A DNA stretch of 60,742 nucleotides, taken from positions 98,070 to 158,811 of the forward strand of contig NZ_CDCA01000039.1 in assembly GCF_000820185.1 (NCBI RefSeq), written 5' to 3'. The notes beneath the pieces were generated by a model that was not told the origin of the DNA, made no database searches, and was given only the letters and a program-made list of their open reading frames with translations. Of the stretch, positions 37,603 through 49,492 are shown piece after piece. This DNA comes from Aeromonas tecta. GTDB lineage: Bacteria > Pseudomonadota > Gammaproteobacteria > Enterobacterales > Aeromonadaceae. Positions within the stretch are counted from its first letter, which is position 1; each line of letters begins with the position of its first letter. Position numbers and translations under genes: made by a program.

Positions 37603-39231
37603 TCAGGTGCGATATTGGGCGACCAGTGCCCCCAACTCGTCGCAGGAGTGAGCCAGATTGCCCGCCGCCTGCCCGGTCAGTTGGTTCTGGGCCAGCGCCT
37701 CCGCCACCAATTGGGTGATGGCCACCAACCGCTGGTTGATCTCCTCGGCCGCCCGGCTCTGCTCGGTGGCGGCGGTGGCAATCTGACTATTCATGGCAGT
37801 TATGGTGTGCACGGATCCATTGATGGCATTGATGGCGCCATCGGCCTCACCCGCCTTGTCGGCGGTGCTGCGAGAGAGTTGCTGCAACTGGGTAATCCCG
37901 TTCACCACCTTGCCCGCCCCCGTTTGCAGCCGCTGGATCATCTGCCGGATCTCGTCGGTAGAGCTATGAGTGCGGGTGGCCAGGGTGCGCACTTCATCAG
38001 CTACCACCGCAAAGCCACGGCCCTGCTCGCCGGCTCTGGCTGCCTCAATGGCCGCATTCAAGGCCAGCAGGTTAGTCTGCTCGGCCACCCCCCGGATCAC
38101 ATCCAGTACCGAGCCAATCTGTTGGGTCTCCTGCTCAAGCTGACTCACTGCCTGCACCGTCTGGGCCATCTCATCGGACAGCTGGTCGATGGTGAGGATG
38201 GTCTGAGCCACCACCTCGCGCCCCTGCTGGGCCAGGTTAAGCGCGGCATCCGCGGCATCGGCCGCCTGGGCGGCGTGCTGACCCACCTCGCGACTGCTCA
38301 CCGTCATCTGCTCCATGGCACTGGCGACCCGCAGGGTATCCTGCTCCTGGCCGGTGAAAATGGCGCCGGTGCGATCGACAATCTGCTCCAGCTGATGGGC
38401 CTGCTCCCGGTTCTGGGCGGCGATCTGCTGGCTACGGCCCACCAGCTGCGCCATCTGGCTGGCAAACTGGTTGAAGTTCACCGACAGCTGACTCAGCTCA
38501 TCCCGGCCCGTTTCCGGCAAGCGAAAACGCAGATCCCCCTCTCCCCTGGCGATATTGCCAAGGGCCGACACCGATTGGGACAGCGGTACCACTATGCTGC
38601 GCACGATGAGGCCGACCACCAGGAACAGCAAGACGGCCAGCACGGCGCCAATCCCGAGCAGGGTAAACAGCACCTCCCGATACTGGGCCTCGACATCGTC
38701 CACATAGACACCGGTGCCGATGATCCAGTCCCAGGGGGCGAAGCGCTTGACGTAGGAGATCTTGCGCACCGGCTCCGCCACCCCGGGTTTGGGCCAGTAG
38801 TAGGCAACCTCCCCCGCCCCTTGCGCCTTGGCAAGCTCAGCAAAAGCGACGAACAGCTTGAGCCCCTGCTTGTCTTCCACCCCGGAGAGATCCTGGCCAT
38901 CCAGCTCCGGCTTCATGGGGTGCATCACCATGCTGGGGTGACTGTCATTGATCCAGAAGTAGTCGTTCTGGCCATAGCGCAGTCCCTTGAGCAGAACCAG
39001 CGCCTGGGCCTTGGCATCCGTCTCGCTGAGCTCACCCCGCTGCACCCGCGCCTCAAACTCACTCACCAGGCTGTAGGCGGTCTCGACCTGCGCCCGGGTC
39101 TGGCGGCTCTTCTCCGCCATCAGCCCCTGCTGGTAGATCTGCAGACAGGAAAACAGCAAGAGCCCGAGCAGGGCCAGCACCATCAGGGTCACCAACGCCA
39201 GGCGCCGGCCGATACTCCATTGTCTCAACAT
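37603..39231 (-). CDS. Methyl-accepting chemotaxis protein with single Cache domain
   Basis: A 542-residue chemoreceptor. N-terminal helix (about 8-30), periplasmic single-Cache type 2 domain ([33 protein letters not shown], then YYWPKPG and [13 protein letters not shown]), second helix (about 190-212), HAMP region, then the signalling domain with the conserved hairpin tip [32 protein letters not shown]. No C-terminal NWETF-type pentapeptide. The ATG at 39231 follows GAGGG. The ligand is not predictable from the sequence. It is a single gene. Confidence 0.93.
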   Translation of the reverse strand: MLRQWSIGRRLALVTLMVLALLGLLLFSCLQIYQQGLMAEKSRQTRAQVETAYSLVSEFEARVQRGELSETDAKAQALVLLKGLRYGQNDYFWINDSHPSMVMHPMKPELDGQDLSGVEDKQGLKLFVAFAELAKAQGAGEVAYYWPKPGVAEPVRKISYVKRFAPWDWIIGTGVYVDDVEAQYREVLFTLLGIGAVLAVLLFLVVGLIVRSIVVPLSQSVSALGNIARGEGDLRFRLPETGRDELSQLSVNFNQFASQMAQLVGRSQQIAAQNREQAHQLEQIVDRTGAIFTGQEQDTLRVASAMEQMTVSSREVGQHAAQAADAADAALNLAQQGREVVAQTILTIDQLSDEMAQTVQAVSQLEQETQQIGSVLDVIRGVAEQTNLLALNAAIEAARAGEQGRGFAVVADEVRTLATRTHSSTDEIRQMIQRLQTGAGKVVNGITQLQQLSRSTADKAGEADGAINAINGSVHTITAMNSQIATAATEQSRAAEEINQRLVAITQLVAEALAQNQLTGQAAGNLAHSCDELGALVAQYRT

Positions 39232-39342
39232 AACCTCATCCCTCAACGGCTACATGTTGTTAACAAGGTATGCCGCGCCGGCTCGGGCTGTCCACGACGG
39301 TGGCCGACGCGCTGCCAGAAATATGATCCAGCCCTAAAATGC

Positions 39343-39368
39343 ACGAAGGCGCCCGCAGGCGCCTTCGT
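39343..39368. terminator. Bidirectional terminator between gsk and the chemoreceptor promoter region
   Basis: A perfect 11-bp stem ACGAAGGCGCC/GGCGCCTTCGT with a CGCA loop. On the minus strand it ends the gsk transcript. Confidence 0.85.
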
Positions 39369-39394
39369 CTTTTAGTCTAAGAAATCCTGTGAGA

Positions 39395-40699
39395 TCAACG
39401 CTCCCAGTACACCTCTTCCAGGCTGTCTTCCTTCTCCGGCAGACCGCGAGAGAGACGCGGGCTGCTCTGGGCCAGCACCTCGTAGCTGACCCGGTTGGCG
39501 TATTTGCACACCTGGGCCAGGGAGGAGTAGGTCAGGAACTCGGACATGTGCTTGGCAGAGTTCGGTACATTCATGCGGTGATAGGCATTGGCCACCATGT
39601 CATGCAGCACCGCAGACAGGGCACCATCCCCGGCGCCGTTGGTGTTCTTGATCTTCTCCGGTCCGCCCATGTAGGGGGAGATGTGGGAGTAGATGCGTGC
39701 CGGCTTGCGGCACTTGGCGCGGGCCATGGGGCGGCTGAACTCATACATGTTGAACTCGGGGATGACGCCGGGCAACAGGGTATGCGTAGTCTCGCGCTTG
39801 TAATCTTCCTCGGTGTAGCTCGCCATGTAGAGGCCGATGGGGCCGGCGGTGCAGAGCACCATGTCGGCCCAGTCCAGCGCCTTGTCGGCGGCGCCGAGGG
39901 GGTCTTTTATTCCGGTCAGGGCTTCGGCCTCGTCCTCGTTCATCGCAAGCACTGTTACGTTCTCGGCGATGAAGTCGCGCCACCACTGGGGATTCTCATC
40001 GATGACGAAACGGGTGCCGAGGGTCAGCACCACGGGCACGCCGGCCTCGCGGGCATAGCGCACGGCGGTCATGGCCGCGTCCTTCATGGGGGTGCCATCA
40101 GCGCCGCGCACCAGATAGGCGGTGATCACCAGGGCGGAGGCCTCCTTGATGATGGCCTCGGGGATGTGCGCCACATCCAGGTGATCCATCTTGCCGGCGT
40201 TGATGCCAAAGCTGCGCTCGCCCCCTTCGGTGATGAAGGTGAAGCAGCGGCCGACCGGCCCGTCTACCGGCTGCAGGTAGTCGAGGTTGACCCGCGACGA
40301 GGTGTTGCACAGATAGCGGTAGGCGTAGCTGCCGATGCGGATGTCCTGGCTCATGACGCCAAGCAGGATGGAGTGGGAGTCCGCCAGCACCGAGTAGTTG
40401 TGCATGGTGTTGCCGATGGTGCCACCGGCAAACTCGCTCACCACCATGTTGTTGCTCTTGAGCTCCTCATAGACCCGCTCGGCCACATCGTCGGAGATGA
40501 GCATGGAGTGACCCTTGCTCAGGCCGTACCGGTTCAGGAAGTCCTCATCCACGTGGGCTTCGATGTCCACCAGAGTCTGATCGATACCCACCACATAGGC
40601 TTTGCCCAGTTCGGTGAGCAGGGGATTTTGCGGGATCAGGGGATCACGCCTGTCGACCGGGAAGTAGTGTTTGGACTTGCGCTGACCGGGAAATTTCAT
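39395..40699 (-). CDS. gsk: Inosine-guanosine kinase
   Basis: A 434-residue PfkB/ribokinase-type nucleoside kinase that salvages inosine and guanosine to IMP and GMP. Diagnostic pieces: MKFPGQRKSKHYFPVDRRDPL, GGTIGNTMHNYSVLADS, and the catalytic NTNGAGDGALSAVLHDMV near residue 345. Length matches E. coli Gsk (434). It lies downstream of hemH and a MAPEG gene, in the same order as the E. coli recR-htpG-adk-hemH-(aes)-gsk block. Confidence 0.95.
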   Translation of the reverse strand: MKFPGQRKSKHYFPVDRRDPLIPQNPLLTELGKAYVVGIDQTLVDIEAHVDEDFLNRYGLSKGHSMLISDDVAERVYEELKSNNMVVSEFAGGTIGNTMHNYSVLADSHSILLGVMSQDIRIGSYAYRYLCNTSSRVNLDYLQPVDGPVGRCFTFITEGGERSFGINAGKMDHLDVAHIPEAIIKEASALVITAYLVRGADGTPMKDAAMTAVRYAREAGVPVVLTLGTRFVIDENPQWWRDFIAENVTVLAMNEDEAEALTGIKDPLGAADKALDWADMVLCTAGPIGLYMASYTEEDYKRETTHTLLPGVIPEFNMYEFSRPMARAKCRKPARIYSHISPYMGGPEKIKNTNGAGDGALSAVLHDMVANAYHRMNVPNSAKHMSEFLTYSSLAQVCKYANRVSYEVLAQSSPRLSRGLPEKEDSLEEVYWER

Positions 40700-40834
40700 G
40701 GCAATGTGCTGTGCTCTGGGGGAAAGAGGGGCGGGATTTTAACACAATCCGCCGTGCCGAAAAGTCGCCCGATTAAAATATGGGGTCAGTATAGGCAAGG
40801 GCTGAAGAGGAAAACGTTTGATCTTGCGGCCATA

Positions 40835-40866
40835 AAAAAACCACCTCGAGGTGAGGTGGCTTTTTA
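40835..40866 (-). terminator. Terminator after the MAPEG gene
   Basis: The CCACCTC/GAGGTGG stem with a 5-nt loop is flanked by A and T runs. It ends the MAPEG transcript before the gsk promoter. Confidence 0.85.
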
Positions 40867-40882
40867 CAAATCGGCGGGTCAA

Positions 40883-41278
40883 TCATCCACCAAACGACAG
40901 CCCCTGCACCAGGGCCAGCACCGAGAACAGGCCGAGGGATAGCCAGAAGAACAGGGTGCCAAACAGCCGTGGCTTGTTGGGGGCCTTGGGGATCTGGATA
41001 CCGATGGCATGCAGGATACGCCCCACCAGCAACAACAGGCCGCCGAGGTGCAGCCAGAGGGCGCCGACCCCGGCCAGCTCACACAGTGCCATCAGCAGCA
41101 GGGTGAGCGGCACGTACTCGGCGAAGTTGGCGTGGGCACGAATAGCGGAGCGCATCTCAGGCGCCTCCCCTTCCCCTATCATCACCTTGAACTCGGCCCG
41201 GCGCTTGACCACCCAGAAGGAGAGCAGCAGGAACAGGAGCCCCAACAGGCCGGCGTAAATCAATGTGATATGCATCAT
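40883..41278 (-). CDS. MAPEG-family membrane protein
   Basis: A 131-residue protein with four hydrophobic helices and the MAPEG signature RAHANFAEYVPLTLLLMAL (about residues 48-66). The bacterial family includes YecN and glutathione S-transferase-like membrane proteins; the substrate is unknown. Start codons at 41278 and 41275 both fit an AAGGAT site. In E. coli the corresponding place between hemH and gsk is taken by aes. Confidence 0.85.
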   Translation of the reverse strand: MMHITLIYAGLLGLLFLLLSFWVVKRRAEFKVMIGEGEAPEMRSAIRAHANFAEYVPLTLLLMALCELAGVGALWLHLGGLLLLVGRILHAIGIQIPKAPNKPRLFGTLFFWLSLGLFSVLALVQGLSFGG

Positions 41279-41373
41279 CAAGACAATCCTTATCGCTGAA
41301 GGTTGAAACCCGACTCAATTTCACGCCTGCGTGCGGCGGATGATTGAAAAATACCATCCCGGCGCGGGCATCA

Positions 41374-42348
41374 TCATGCCAATTCGCGGCAGATAAGCGA
41401 CACCATCATGCGGATGTGCGCCTGATCGCTGTTGAGAGCCGGGATATAATGGAACTGCTCTCCCCCCGCCTCGAGGAAGACGGCGCGGTTCTCGACCTGG
41501 ATCTCCTCCAGGGTCTCGAGGCAATCGGCCGAGAAGGCCGGGCAGATCACATCGAGCCGCTTGATCCCCTGCCCCGCCAGCTCGGTGATGGTGGCATCGG
41601 TGTAAGGCTTGAGCCACTCCTGCTTGCCAAAACGGGACTGGAAGCTGGCGCTCCACTGCTCTGGCGCAAGGCCCAGGGCCTCGGCCAGCAGGCTCGCGGT
41701 GCGGCGACACTGGTGACCATAGGGATCGCCCTCGTCTTCGCAGCGCTGGGGAATGCCGTGGAATGACATCAGCAGGTGTTCACCCTGACCTTGCTGCTCC
41801 CACTGGCGGCGCACGCTCATGGCCAGCGCCTGAATGTATTCGGGATGATTGTGATAATCGCGGATGAGGCGCATCACCGGCAGGTGACGCTCGCTCTTCA
41901 TGACCTGGGCCCAGCCATCGAACACGGCGGCCGTGGTGCTGGCGGCATATTGGGGATAGAGCGGCAGCAAGATGACCCGGTTGACCCCTTGCGCCTTGAG
42001 CGCCTGCCAACCATCGCTCAAAGAGGGGCTGCCATAGGTCATGGCGAGCACCACGGGCACATCGACCCCTTCGCGCTTGAGCTCTTGCTCCAGTGCCGCT
42101 CGTTGGCGCTGGCTGATGGCCATCAGTGGCGAGCCCTGCTCGGTCCAGATCTGCTGGTAGAGCTTGGCCACCCTGGGGGCACGAAACGGCAATATGACGC
42201 AGTTGAGCAAGGGCGACCACAGCAGGCGTGGTATCTCGACCACCCGCGGGTCCTGCAGGAACTGGCTGAGAAAGGCCCTGACGGCCGCCGAGGTAGGTGC
42301 GGTGGGTGTCCCCAGATTGACGAGCAAGATCCCGGTTTTGGTGGTCAC
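41374..42348 (-). CDS. hemH: Ferrochelatase
   Basis: The 324-residue enzyme inserts Fe2+ into protoporphyrin IX in the last step of haem synthesis. Motifs: LLVNLGTPTAPT, LAMTYGSPSL, LPLYPQYAASTTAAVFD, the active-site LMSFHGIPQRC and SRFGKQEWLKPYTD, then VICPAFSADCLETLEEI. Start is GTG at 42348 behind AGGAAG. It follows adk, as in E. coli. Confidence 0.96.
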   Translation of the reverse strand: MTTKTGILLVNLGTPTAPTSAAVRAFLSQFLQDPRVVEIPRLLWSPLLNCVILPFRAPRVAKLYQQIWTEQGSPLMAISQRQRAALEQELKREGVDVPVVLAMTYGSPSLSDGWQALKAQGVNRVILLPLYPQYAASTTAAVFDGWAQVMKSERHLPVMRLIRDYHNHPEYIQALAMSVRRQWEQQGQGEHLLMSFHGIPQRCEDEGDPYGHQCRRTASLLAEALGLAPEQWSASFQSRFGKQEWLKPYTDATITELAGQGIKRLDVICPAFSADCLETLEEIQVENRAVFLEAGGEQFHYIPALNSDQAHIRMMVSLICRELA

Positions 42349-42447
42349 GTTTGCTTCCTGTCGTTCTATTTTGTCATTCTTGTTTTAATGCAATAAAGGG
42401 CCCTGTATGGACCCTTGACTCACATTTTATGGTCAAACCGCGTCGGC

Positions 42448-43188
<741 letters not shown>

Positions 43189-43310
43189 TTATCACCATGT
43201 GTCGACGCAATCGATGCGACTTAAGGCGCAGAGTCATGAGGCAAAAAGTGAGTGAAAATGCAGCAAGCCTGGTAACTGATGAGACCTGCCCAACCTGAGC
43301 CGGTCTCCAT

Positions 43311-43337
43311 AAAAAAGGCCCACTGTATCAGTGGGCC
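43311..43337 (-). terminator. Terminator after htpG
   Basis: A perfect 9-bp stem GGCCCACTG/CAGTGGGCC with a 3-nt loop is followed on the minus strand by six T residues. Confidence 0.9.
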
Positions 43338-43344
43338 ACAACTA

Positions 43345-45258
43345 TCACGCCTGGAGTAACAGACGGTTGATACGGGCGACGAAGCTCGCCGGATCATTGA
43401 GGCCACCCTGTTCGGCCAACTGGGCCTGTTCGTGCAAGAGATTCACCCACTCGCCAAACAGGTTCTCGTCTTCGATGGTGTCGAGTTTCTTCACCAGCGC
43501 GTGCTCAGGGTTGAGCTCCAGGATGTACTTCTGCTCCGGCACCGGCTGGCCGGCGGCACGCATCAGCTTGATCATCTGGGTGCTCATGCCGTGATCGTCG
43601 GTGACGATGCAAGAGGGAGAGTCGGTCAGGCGATGGGTGACGCGCACCTCTTTGATTGTGTCCCCCAGGCTCTGCTTGACCCGCTCCACCAGACCGGCGT
43701 TGGCTTTCTCGGCCTCCTCCTGCGCCTGCTTGGAGGCCTCGTCTTCCAGCTCGCCCAAGTCCAGCTCGCCACGGGTGACGGAGACCAGCTGCTTGCCATC
43801 GAACTCGGTGAGGTGGCTCATCAGCCACTCGTCGACGCGCTCCCACATCAGCAGCACTTCGACGCCCTTCTTGCGGAAGATCTCGAGGTGCGGGCTGTTC
43901 TTGGCGGCGGCGAAGCTGTCGGCGGTGATGTAGTAAATCTTCTGCTGACCTTCCTTCATGCGGCCAACGTACTCTTCCAGGGAGACGGTCTGGGCTTCCC
44001 CCTCGCCGGCTGTGCTGGCAAAGCGCAAGAGCTTGGCGATCTCTTCGCGGTTCGCGTAATCCTCGGCCGGACCTTCTTTCAAGACGTTGCCGAACTCGCT
44101 CCAGAACTTGGCGTACTTCTCGCCATCGTCCTTGGCTAGCTTGTTCAGCATGGTCAGCACGCGCTTGGAGCAGGCCTTGCGCAGGGAGGCGGTGACCTTG
44201 TTGTCTTGCAAAATTTCACGGCTGACGTTGAGCGGCAGATCGTTGGAGTCCAACACCCCTTTCACGAAGCGCAGGTAGGTCGGCATAAACTGCTCGGCGT
44301 CATCCATGATGAAGACGCGCTGCACGTAGAGTTTCAGGCCGTGCTTCTGATCGCGGTTGTAGAGATCAAAGGGCGCACGAGCCGGGATATAGAGCAGGCT
44401 GGTGTACTCCTGCGCCCCTTCCACCCGGTTGTGACCCCACAAGAGCGGATCTTCGAAATCGTGGGCGACGTGCTTGTAGAACTCCTGATACTCCTCGTCC
44501 TTGATGTCTTTCGGATTACGAGTCCAGAGTGCGGTGGCGCGGTTGACCTGCTCCCACTCGCCCGGGGTACCGACGATGGTCTCACCGTCTTCTTCCCGAT
44601 CCGGGGTGCCCTCTTTGTACATCTCGACCGGCACCGAGATGTGGTCGGAATACTTGGCCACCACGGCGCGCAGGCGCCAGTCGTCCAGGAACTCTTCTTC
44701 CTCGGCGCGCAGGTGCAAGATGACGTCGGTACCGCGACCCTCTTTGGTCACATCGGCCACGGTGAAGGAGCCTTCCCCTTCGGATTCCCACTGCACGCCC
44801 TGGCTCGGCTCTGTGCCGGCGGCACGAGAGATCACGGTCACCTTGTCGGCGACGATGAAGGCGGAGTAGAAGCCGACCCCAAACTGACCGATCAGCTGGG
44901 AGTCTTTGCCCTGATCGCCGGACAGGTGCTTGAAGAAGTCGGCGGTACCGGATTTGGCGATGGTGCCCAGGTGCTCAATCACCTGATCACGGGTCATGCC
45001 GATGCCGTTATCCGAGATGGTCAGGGTCTTGTTCTCTTTGTCCACCACCAGGCGCACGCGCAGCTGGCCGTCGTTTTCGAACAAAGAGGCATCGGAAAGC
45101 GCCTTGAAGCGCAGCTTGTCCGCCGCATCGGAGGCGTTGGAAATAAGCTCGCGCAGGAATACTTCTTTGTTGGAGTAGAGGCTGTGAGCCATCAGGCTCA
45201 GCAGTTGTTTGACTTCGGTTTGAAAGCCGTGGGTTTCGGCGTGAACACTTTGGGTCAT
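43345..45258 (-). CDS. htpG: Chaperone protein HtpG (Hsp90)
   Basis: A 637-residue Hsp90. The start at 45258 gives [20 protein letters not shown]; the longer frame is not real. N-terminal ATPase motifs are [43 protein letters not shown] in pieces, and [15 protein letters not shown]. The middle domain has the SREILQDNK segment. A sigma-32 type promoter lies directly upstream, so heat-shock control is expected. Confidence 0.97.
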   Translation of the reverse strand: MTQSVHAETHGFQTEVKQLLSLMAHSLYSNKEVFLRELISNASDAADKLRFKALSDASLFENDGQLRVRLVVDKENKTLTISDNGIGMTRDQVIEHLGTIAKSGTADFFKHLSGDQGKDSQLIGQFGVGFYSAFIVADKVTVISRAAGTEPSQGVQWESEGEGSFTVADVTKEGRGTDVILHLRAEEEEFLDDWRLRAVVAKYSDHISVPVEMYKEGTPDREEDGETIVGTPGEWEQVNRATALWTRNPKDIKDEEYQEFYKHVAHDFEDPLLWGHNRVEGAQEYTSLLYIPARAPFDLYNRDQKHGLKLYVQRVFIMDDAEQFMPTYLRFVKGVLDSNDLPLNVSREILQDNKVTASLRKACSKRVLTMLNKLAKDDGEKYAKFWSEFGNVLKEGPAEDYANREEIAKLLRFASTAGEGEAQTVSLEEYVGRMKEGQQKIYYITADSFAAAKNSPHLEIFRKKGVEVLLMWERVDEWLMSHLTEFDGKQLVSVTRGELDLGELEDEASKQAQEEAEKANAGLVERVKQSLGDTIKEVRVTHRLTDSPSCIVTDDHGMSTQMIKLMRAAGQPVPEQKYILELNPEHALVKKLDTIEDENLFGEWVNLLHEQAQLAEQGGLNDPASFVARINRLLLQA

Positions 45259-45299
45259 CGACCAGTCCTCAAAACGTCGGGTTGAACATATTCCCAACC

Positions 45300-45331
45300 T
45301 AGATGGGGCTGGCCGCCCAAATATCAAGGGG
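45300..45331 (-). promoter_or_regulatory. Sigma-32 (heat-shock) promoter of htpG
   Basis: On the minus strand CCCCTTGAT is followed, 14 bases later, by CCCCATCTA. This fits the RpoH -35 and -10 consensus with normal spacing and lies about 40 bp upstream of the htpG start. Confidence 0.85.
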
Positions 45332-45399
45332 CGAGTGTGCAAACTTGCTCACTCACCCCTCATTCAGGGCTCAGATGCCCATTTCTTGTACCGCCGCGA

Positions 45400-45999
45400 C
45401 TAAATGCGTTGGCGCCCCATCAGGGAGTGCGACAGGGTAGTGCCATCCACCAGCTCCAGCTCGCCCCCCACCGGCACCCCGTGGGCGATGCGGCTCACCT
45501 CGACCCCGGCGGCGCGCGCCATGTCGGCGATATACCAGGCGGTGGCGTCCCCCTCGATGGTGGGATTGGTGGCGAGGATCAGCTCCTTGATGGATTCATC
45601 CTTCAAACGCCGCTCCAAAATCTCCAGCCCCAGCTCTTCCGGGCCTATGCCGTCGAGCGGTGACAGGTGCCCCATCAACACGAAGTAGCGGCCAGAGAAC
45701 TGGCCGGTGTGCTCGATGGCCGCCACGTCCGCCGGGCTCTCCACCACGCATAGCAGGCCGCTCTCTTCCCGCTTGGGGTTCGCGCAGATCTCGCAGCGAT
45801 CGTTCTCGGTGAAGGTGCGGCAGTGGCTGCAGTGACCTATCTCGGTCAGCGCCCGATTGAGCAGGGAGGCCAGACGCAGGCCGCCGCTGCGCTCGCGCTC
45901 GAGCAGGGTGAACGCCATGCGCTGGGCCGACTTGGGGCCGACGCCCGGCAGCACCTGCAGCGCCTTCATCATCTCATCGAGCAGGGGACTGAATTTCAT
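45400..45999 (-). CDS. recR: Recombination protein RecR
   Basis: A 199-residue protein of the RecFOR pathway that loads RecA at gaps. Seen: helix-hairpin-helix [14 protein letters not shown], the zinc finger CSHC-x9-CEIC, the Toprim domain from [15 protein letters not shown] and the C-terminal [20 protein letters not shown]. The start follows AAAGGATATCCCC. In E. coli it comes right after dnaX-ybaB; here fdhD lies upstream instead. Confidence 0.96.
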   Translation of the reverse strand: MKFSPLLDEMMKALQVLPGVGPKSAQRMAFTLLERERSGGLRLASLLNRALTEIGHCSHCRTFTENDRCEICANPKREESGLLCVVESPADVAAIEHTGQFSGRYFVLMGHLSPLDGIGPEELGLEILERRLKDESIKELILATNPTIEGDATAWYIADMARAAGVEVSRIAHGVPVGGELELVDGTTLSHSLMGRQRI

Positions 46000-46162
46000 G
46001 GGGATATCCTTTAAAGCCGCGCCAGAGGGAGAAGCCGGGCGCGTGGCCAGGGCTTATCCATCCAAACCTATCTTGTTGGCGCAGGACTATACCCGAGCCG
46101 GCCCCGAGCGCCAATGATCGGCGCCTCTCCGGGTGAGGCGAGACGGTGGAGCCCGGGCGCGC

Positions 46163-46990
46163 TTATTCCAGCAGGATACGCTGGCGGCCGCTGTAGATCT
46201 CGGCCCGACCCGGGCGGCAGAAGCCCACCAGGGTGAGGCCGGTCTGCTCGGCCCGCTCCACCGCGAGCCCGGTGGCTGCCGAGATGGCGAGCAGGATCTC
46301 GACCCCGGCGCTGGCGCACTTTTGCACCATCTCGAAGCTGGCGCGGCTGGTCACCAGGATGGCGCCATCGCGCCGACCGCTGCGGCAAAGATGCCCCACC
46401 AACTTGTCGAGCGCGATATGACGGCCCACGTCCTCGCGAATGGCGAGGATGTTGCCCGCCCCGTCTACATGCACGGCGGCATGGGTGGCCCCCGTGCTCT
46501 GCCCCAGCAGTTGCAGCGGGCGCAGCGCGTCCAGCACCTTGTCGATCAGGGTCACCTCGAAGCGCTGGCTGTCGGGCAGGGAGGGCAAGGTGCGCACCAC
46601 CTGCTCCAGGCTCTCGCTGCCACAGATGCCGCAGCCTGTGCGCCCGGCCAGGGTGCGCTTCTTCTCTTTCAGGCGATGGACACAGCGGTTGGCCAGGGTG
46701 ATCTGCAGCTCGATGCCCTGGCAGCCATCGACTCGCTCTATGTCGTGGATGTCGTGCAGGCCGTCGATGATCCCCTCGGACAGCGAGAAGCCGATGGCAA
46801 AATCCTCCAGATCCGCGGCCGAGCACATCATGACGCCGTGGGCGATGCCGTTGTAGACCAGCGCCACCGGGGTCTCGGCGGGCAACAGCATGGCGCTGTC
46901 GGTGCGACTTCCCTCTCTGTGGTAGTGCACCACCTCGCGGGGGGCGCACAGGCCGTGCAGGGGGGATGCCCCTTCGTTCTCTGACAACAT
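46163..46990 (-). CDS. fdhD: Formate dehydrogenase accessory sulfurtransferase FdhD
   Basis: The 275-residue protein passes sulfur from IscS to the molybdenum cofactor of formate dehydrogenases, including FdhF. The sulfur-shuttling cysteines are in [14 protein letters not shown]. Other family segments are [29 protein letters not shown] and [18 protein letters not shown]. Start follows AAGGACGG. It begins 11 bp after fhlA and is its operon partner, which links regulation of the formate hydrogenlyase with maturation of its dehydrogenase. Confidence 0.95.
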   Translation of the reverse strand: MLSENEGASPLHGLCAPREVVHYHREGSRTDSAMLLPAETPVALVYNGIAHGVMMCSAADLEDFAIGFSLSEGIIDGLHDIHDIERVDGCQGIELQITLANRCVHRLKEKKRTLAGRTGCGICGSESLEQVVRTLPSLPDSQRFEVTLIDKVLDALRPLQLLGQSTGATHAAVHVDGAGNILAIREDVGRHIALDKLVGHLCRSGRRDGAILVTSRASFEMVQKCASAGVEILLAISAATGLAVERAEQTGLTLVGFCRPGRAEIYSGRQRILLE

Positions 46991-47001
46991 CTGCGCCGTC
47001 C

Positions 47002-49152
47002 TTAGTCGAGGGTCTCGGGGGCTTTCGCCGAGATACCGAGCCGCTTCATCCTGGAGAGCAGGGTGGTGCGCTTCATGCCGAGCCGGTTGGCGGCCCCCCG
47101 CTCGCCGGCGACGATGCCGTTGCAGGCCCGCAAGGCGGCGATGATGGCCTCGCGCTCGCCCTCCCCCTGCACGCCGTCGCGCTCCCGCCCGGCTTGGGTT
47201 CTGTCTCCATGACTGCCCTCGCCGCCGAACAGCCCCTGGGAGGGCTCGTCATAGACCAGGGTCTCAATCTTGTGAAAGCCCTTGAGGGGCAAGAGCTCGT
47301 CCGGGGAGAGGTTCAGCACCTGGCCGCGGGTCATCACCACGGCCCGCTCTATGATGTTCTCCAGCTCGCGGATGTTGCCGTACCAAGGGAGCGACACCAG
47401 CATCTTCATGGCATCGGCCGGGATGGCGGTGATGTTGCGCCGCATCCGCTTGGCAATCTTCTTGATGAAGAAGTTGACCAACAGCGGTATGTCCTCGCGC
47501 CGCTCGCGCAGGGGCGGCAGCTCGATGGGGAAGACGTTGAGGCGGTAGTAGAGATCGCTGCGAAAGCGCTTGTTCTTGACCATGGAGAGCAGATCGCAGT
47601 TGGTGGCCGCCACCAGCCGCACGTCGATGGGGATGGGAGTGCTGTTGCCGACCCGTTCCAGCTCGTGCTCCTGCAACACCCGCAAGAGCTTGGGTTGCAG
47701 ATCCAGGGGCATGTCCCCCACTTCGTCGAGGAACAGGGTGCCCTTGTGGGCCCGTTCGAAGCGGCCGATGCGCTGGCTCAGGGCGCCGGTGAAGGCCCCC
47801 TTCTCGTGGCCAAACAGGTCGCTCTCGATGAGGCCGGTGGGGATGGCGGCGCAGTTCACCTTCACCATCTCCTGCTCGCGGCGCTGACTCAAGCCGTGAA
47901 TGGCCTGGGCGATCAGCTCCTTGCCGGTGCCCGTCTCCCCCAGGATGAGCACCGAGCAGTCGCTCTGGGCCACCAGCCTCACCTTCTCCAGCACGCTCTG
48001 CATCGCGGCGCTCTGATGGATGATGTTGGCAAAGTCGGCGTCGGGCTGGCTGTCGGCCACCCTGATGGTCTTCTCGCGGGCGCCGTTGGTGTTGGAGATC
48101 TCCTGCTGCGCCTGCACGTTGTTCATGGCGATCGCCGTGCGGGCCGCGACCTGCTCCAAGAGGGAGAGGTCGATGTCGGCAAAGAAGTCGGCCGCCGGGT
48201 GGGAGAGGATCAGCACCCCCAGCAGGTTGCCGCGATAGCGCAGGGGCAAAATGCAGGAGCTGTTCGCCTCGGGAGGCAGGATCTGGGCGCTGAAGCGGCA
48301 GCCGGAGTTGCAGCCGTGGCCCTGCTCGCGGTAGACGAAGAAGGGCTCGCTCTGGATGAGCGCCCCCTGCAGGCAGTGTTTCTCGAAGCAGGAGTGGTTG
48401 ATGATGCCGGGTTGATCGCTCTCGCGCGGGTTCACCAGATAACTCTTGAAGCTGTCGGAGGTGGCGTTGTATTCCGCCAGGCAGAGGCTGCCGATGGCGA
48501 AATGGTGCTGCAAGATGGCGAACAGGCTCTTGGGGAGCTCGGCGATGCGCACTAATTTAATCACCGCATTGGTCACGTCCACCAGGATCTTGCAGCTGTC
48601 GCGCTCCAGGCGCAGGGAGTGGGCCTGCTCCAGGGTGCGCTCCTTGTCCTGCACGCTTTCCAGTGCAATGGCGACGATGGCGGCGAGCTGGGTCAGCTTG
48701 GCCAGGGTTTCCATCGGGAAGGCATTGGGCTGGGAGCTGATAAACTCGACCCCACCCAGGTGGCTGCGAGCCGTGGTGATGGGCAACTGGCAGTAAGATT
48801 GCAGACCGTCATAGACCGGGGTGCTGGCAAGCTTGGCGCAGCGGTTCACGAAGCGGGCCGCCGGCAGGACGATGGCCTGCTCCGAGTGGGCGGAGAAGTG
48901 CAGATCCCCCTTGCGACAGACGAGGTGCTGCGGGCCCTGCTCTCCCATGAAGCAGACCACCGCCTCCTCTCCCCCCAGGTTGAGGATGAGGTTGACCCGG
49001 GTCACGCCACCGAAACAGGCCTCGATCCGGTTCAGCTTCTCGATGAAGTCGTCCAGGGTCACGGCGGAGAGCAGGGTCTTGGAGAGGGAGAGAAAGCCGT
49101 CATCCCAGATGGGGGAAATATCGGTCAACGGAATGGCACTCAGATTCAGCAT
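47002..49152 (-). CDS. fhlA: Formate hydrogenlyase transcriptional activator (FhlA-type, sigma-54 dependent)
   Basis: A 716-residue activator. Two GAF-like sensor domains (about 20-165 and 190-345) are followed by a sigma-54 AAA+ domain: Walker A GETGTGKE (about 405), the sigma-54 contact loop [15 protein letters not shown] and the arginine fingers. The C-terminal Fis-type helix-turn-helix is [21 protein letters not shown]. In E. coli FhlA senses formate and activates hyc, fdhF, hydN and hyp. Here it sits 0.9 kb from fdhF-hydN. An 11-bp inverted repeat lies about 95 bp upstream of the start. Confidence 0.93.
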   Translation of the reverse strand: MLNLSAIPLTDISPIWDDGFLSLSKTLLSAVTLDDFIEKLNRIEACFGGVTRVNLILNLGGEEAVVCFMGEQGPQHLVCRKGDLHFSAHSEQAIVLPAARFVNRCAKLASTPVYDGLQSYCQLPITTARSHLGGVEFISSQPNAFPMETLAKLTQLAAIVAIALESVQDKERTLEQAHSLRLERDSCKILVDVTNAVIKLVRIAELPKSLFAILQHHFAIGSLCLAEYNATSDSFKSYLVNPRESDQPGIINHSCFEKHCLQGALIQSEPFFVYREQGHGCNSGCRFSAQILPPEANSSCILPLRYRGNLLGVLILSHPAADFFADIDLSLLEQVAARTAIAMNNVQAQQEISNTNGAREKTIRVADSQPDADFANIIHQSAAMQSVLEKVRLVAQSDCSVLILGETGTGKELIAQAIHGLSQRREQEMVKVNCAAIPTGLIESDLFGHEKGAFTGALSQRIGRFERAHKGTLFLDEVGDMPLDLQPKLLRVLQEHELERVGNSTPIPIDVRLVAATNCDLLSMVKNKRFRSDLYYRLNVFPIELPPLRERREDIPLLVNFFIKKIAKRMRRNITAIPADAMKMLVSLPWYGNIRELENIIERAVVMTRGQVLNLSPDELLPLKGFHKIETLVYDEPSQGLFGGEGSHGDRTQAGRERDGVQGEGEREAIIAALRACNGIVAGERGAANRLGMKRTTLLSRMKRLGISAKAPETLD

Positions 49153-49244
49153 TCTGGCCTCGCATTATATCTGTGTGGGGAAATTGCAGGCACATTGCAA
49201 TCAGCAACGACGATAAACGATGCCTCAGCCAATTCCGTCAGATG

Positions 49245-49282
49245 TTATAATTAAGACTTAACAAATTAACACTTAATTATAA
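49245..49282. promoter_or_regulatory. Perfect 11-bp AT-rich inverted repeat upstream of fhlA
   Basis: TTATAATTAAG and its exact complement CTTAATTATAA are separated by 16 bases that hold smaller TTAA repeats. It lies in the 340-bp gap 49153-49492, which otherwise shows no gene. It could be an operator of fhlA or a weak terminator; no T run favours an operator. Confidence 0.55.
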
Positions 49283-49492
49283 AAACAAACATCCATTGAA
49301 ATAGCATCGTGCTGGTGCGTCGCATCATAGAGTAGGCCCAATGGCATTACAACCGCGCCCGTCCGCCTATTATTCATAAGCAGGGCATGTTTATTCCTCC
49401 CGCTGGAAATATACCGCCGCTCCCGCCGATATTCGGTGCGCCATCTTTGGCCACCGGCCCCTGTGACTCGCCCAGGCGCGCTCAGCCCCGTC

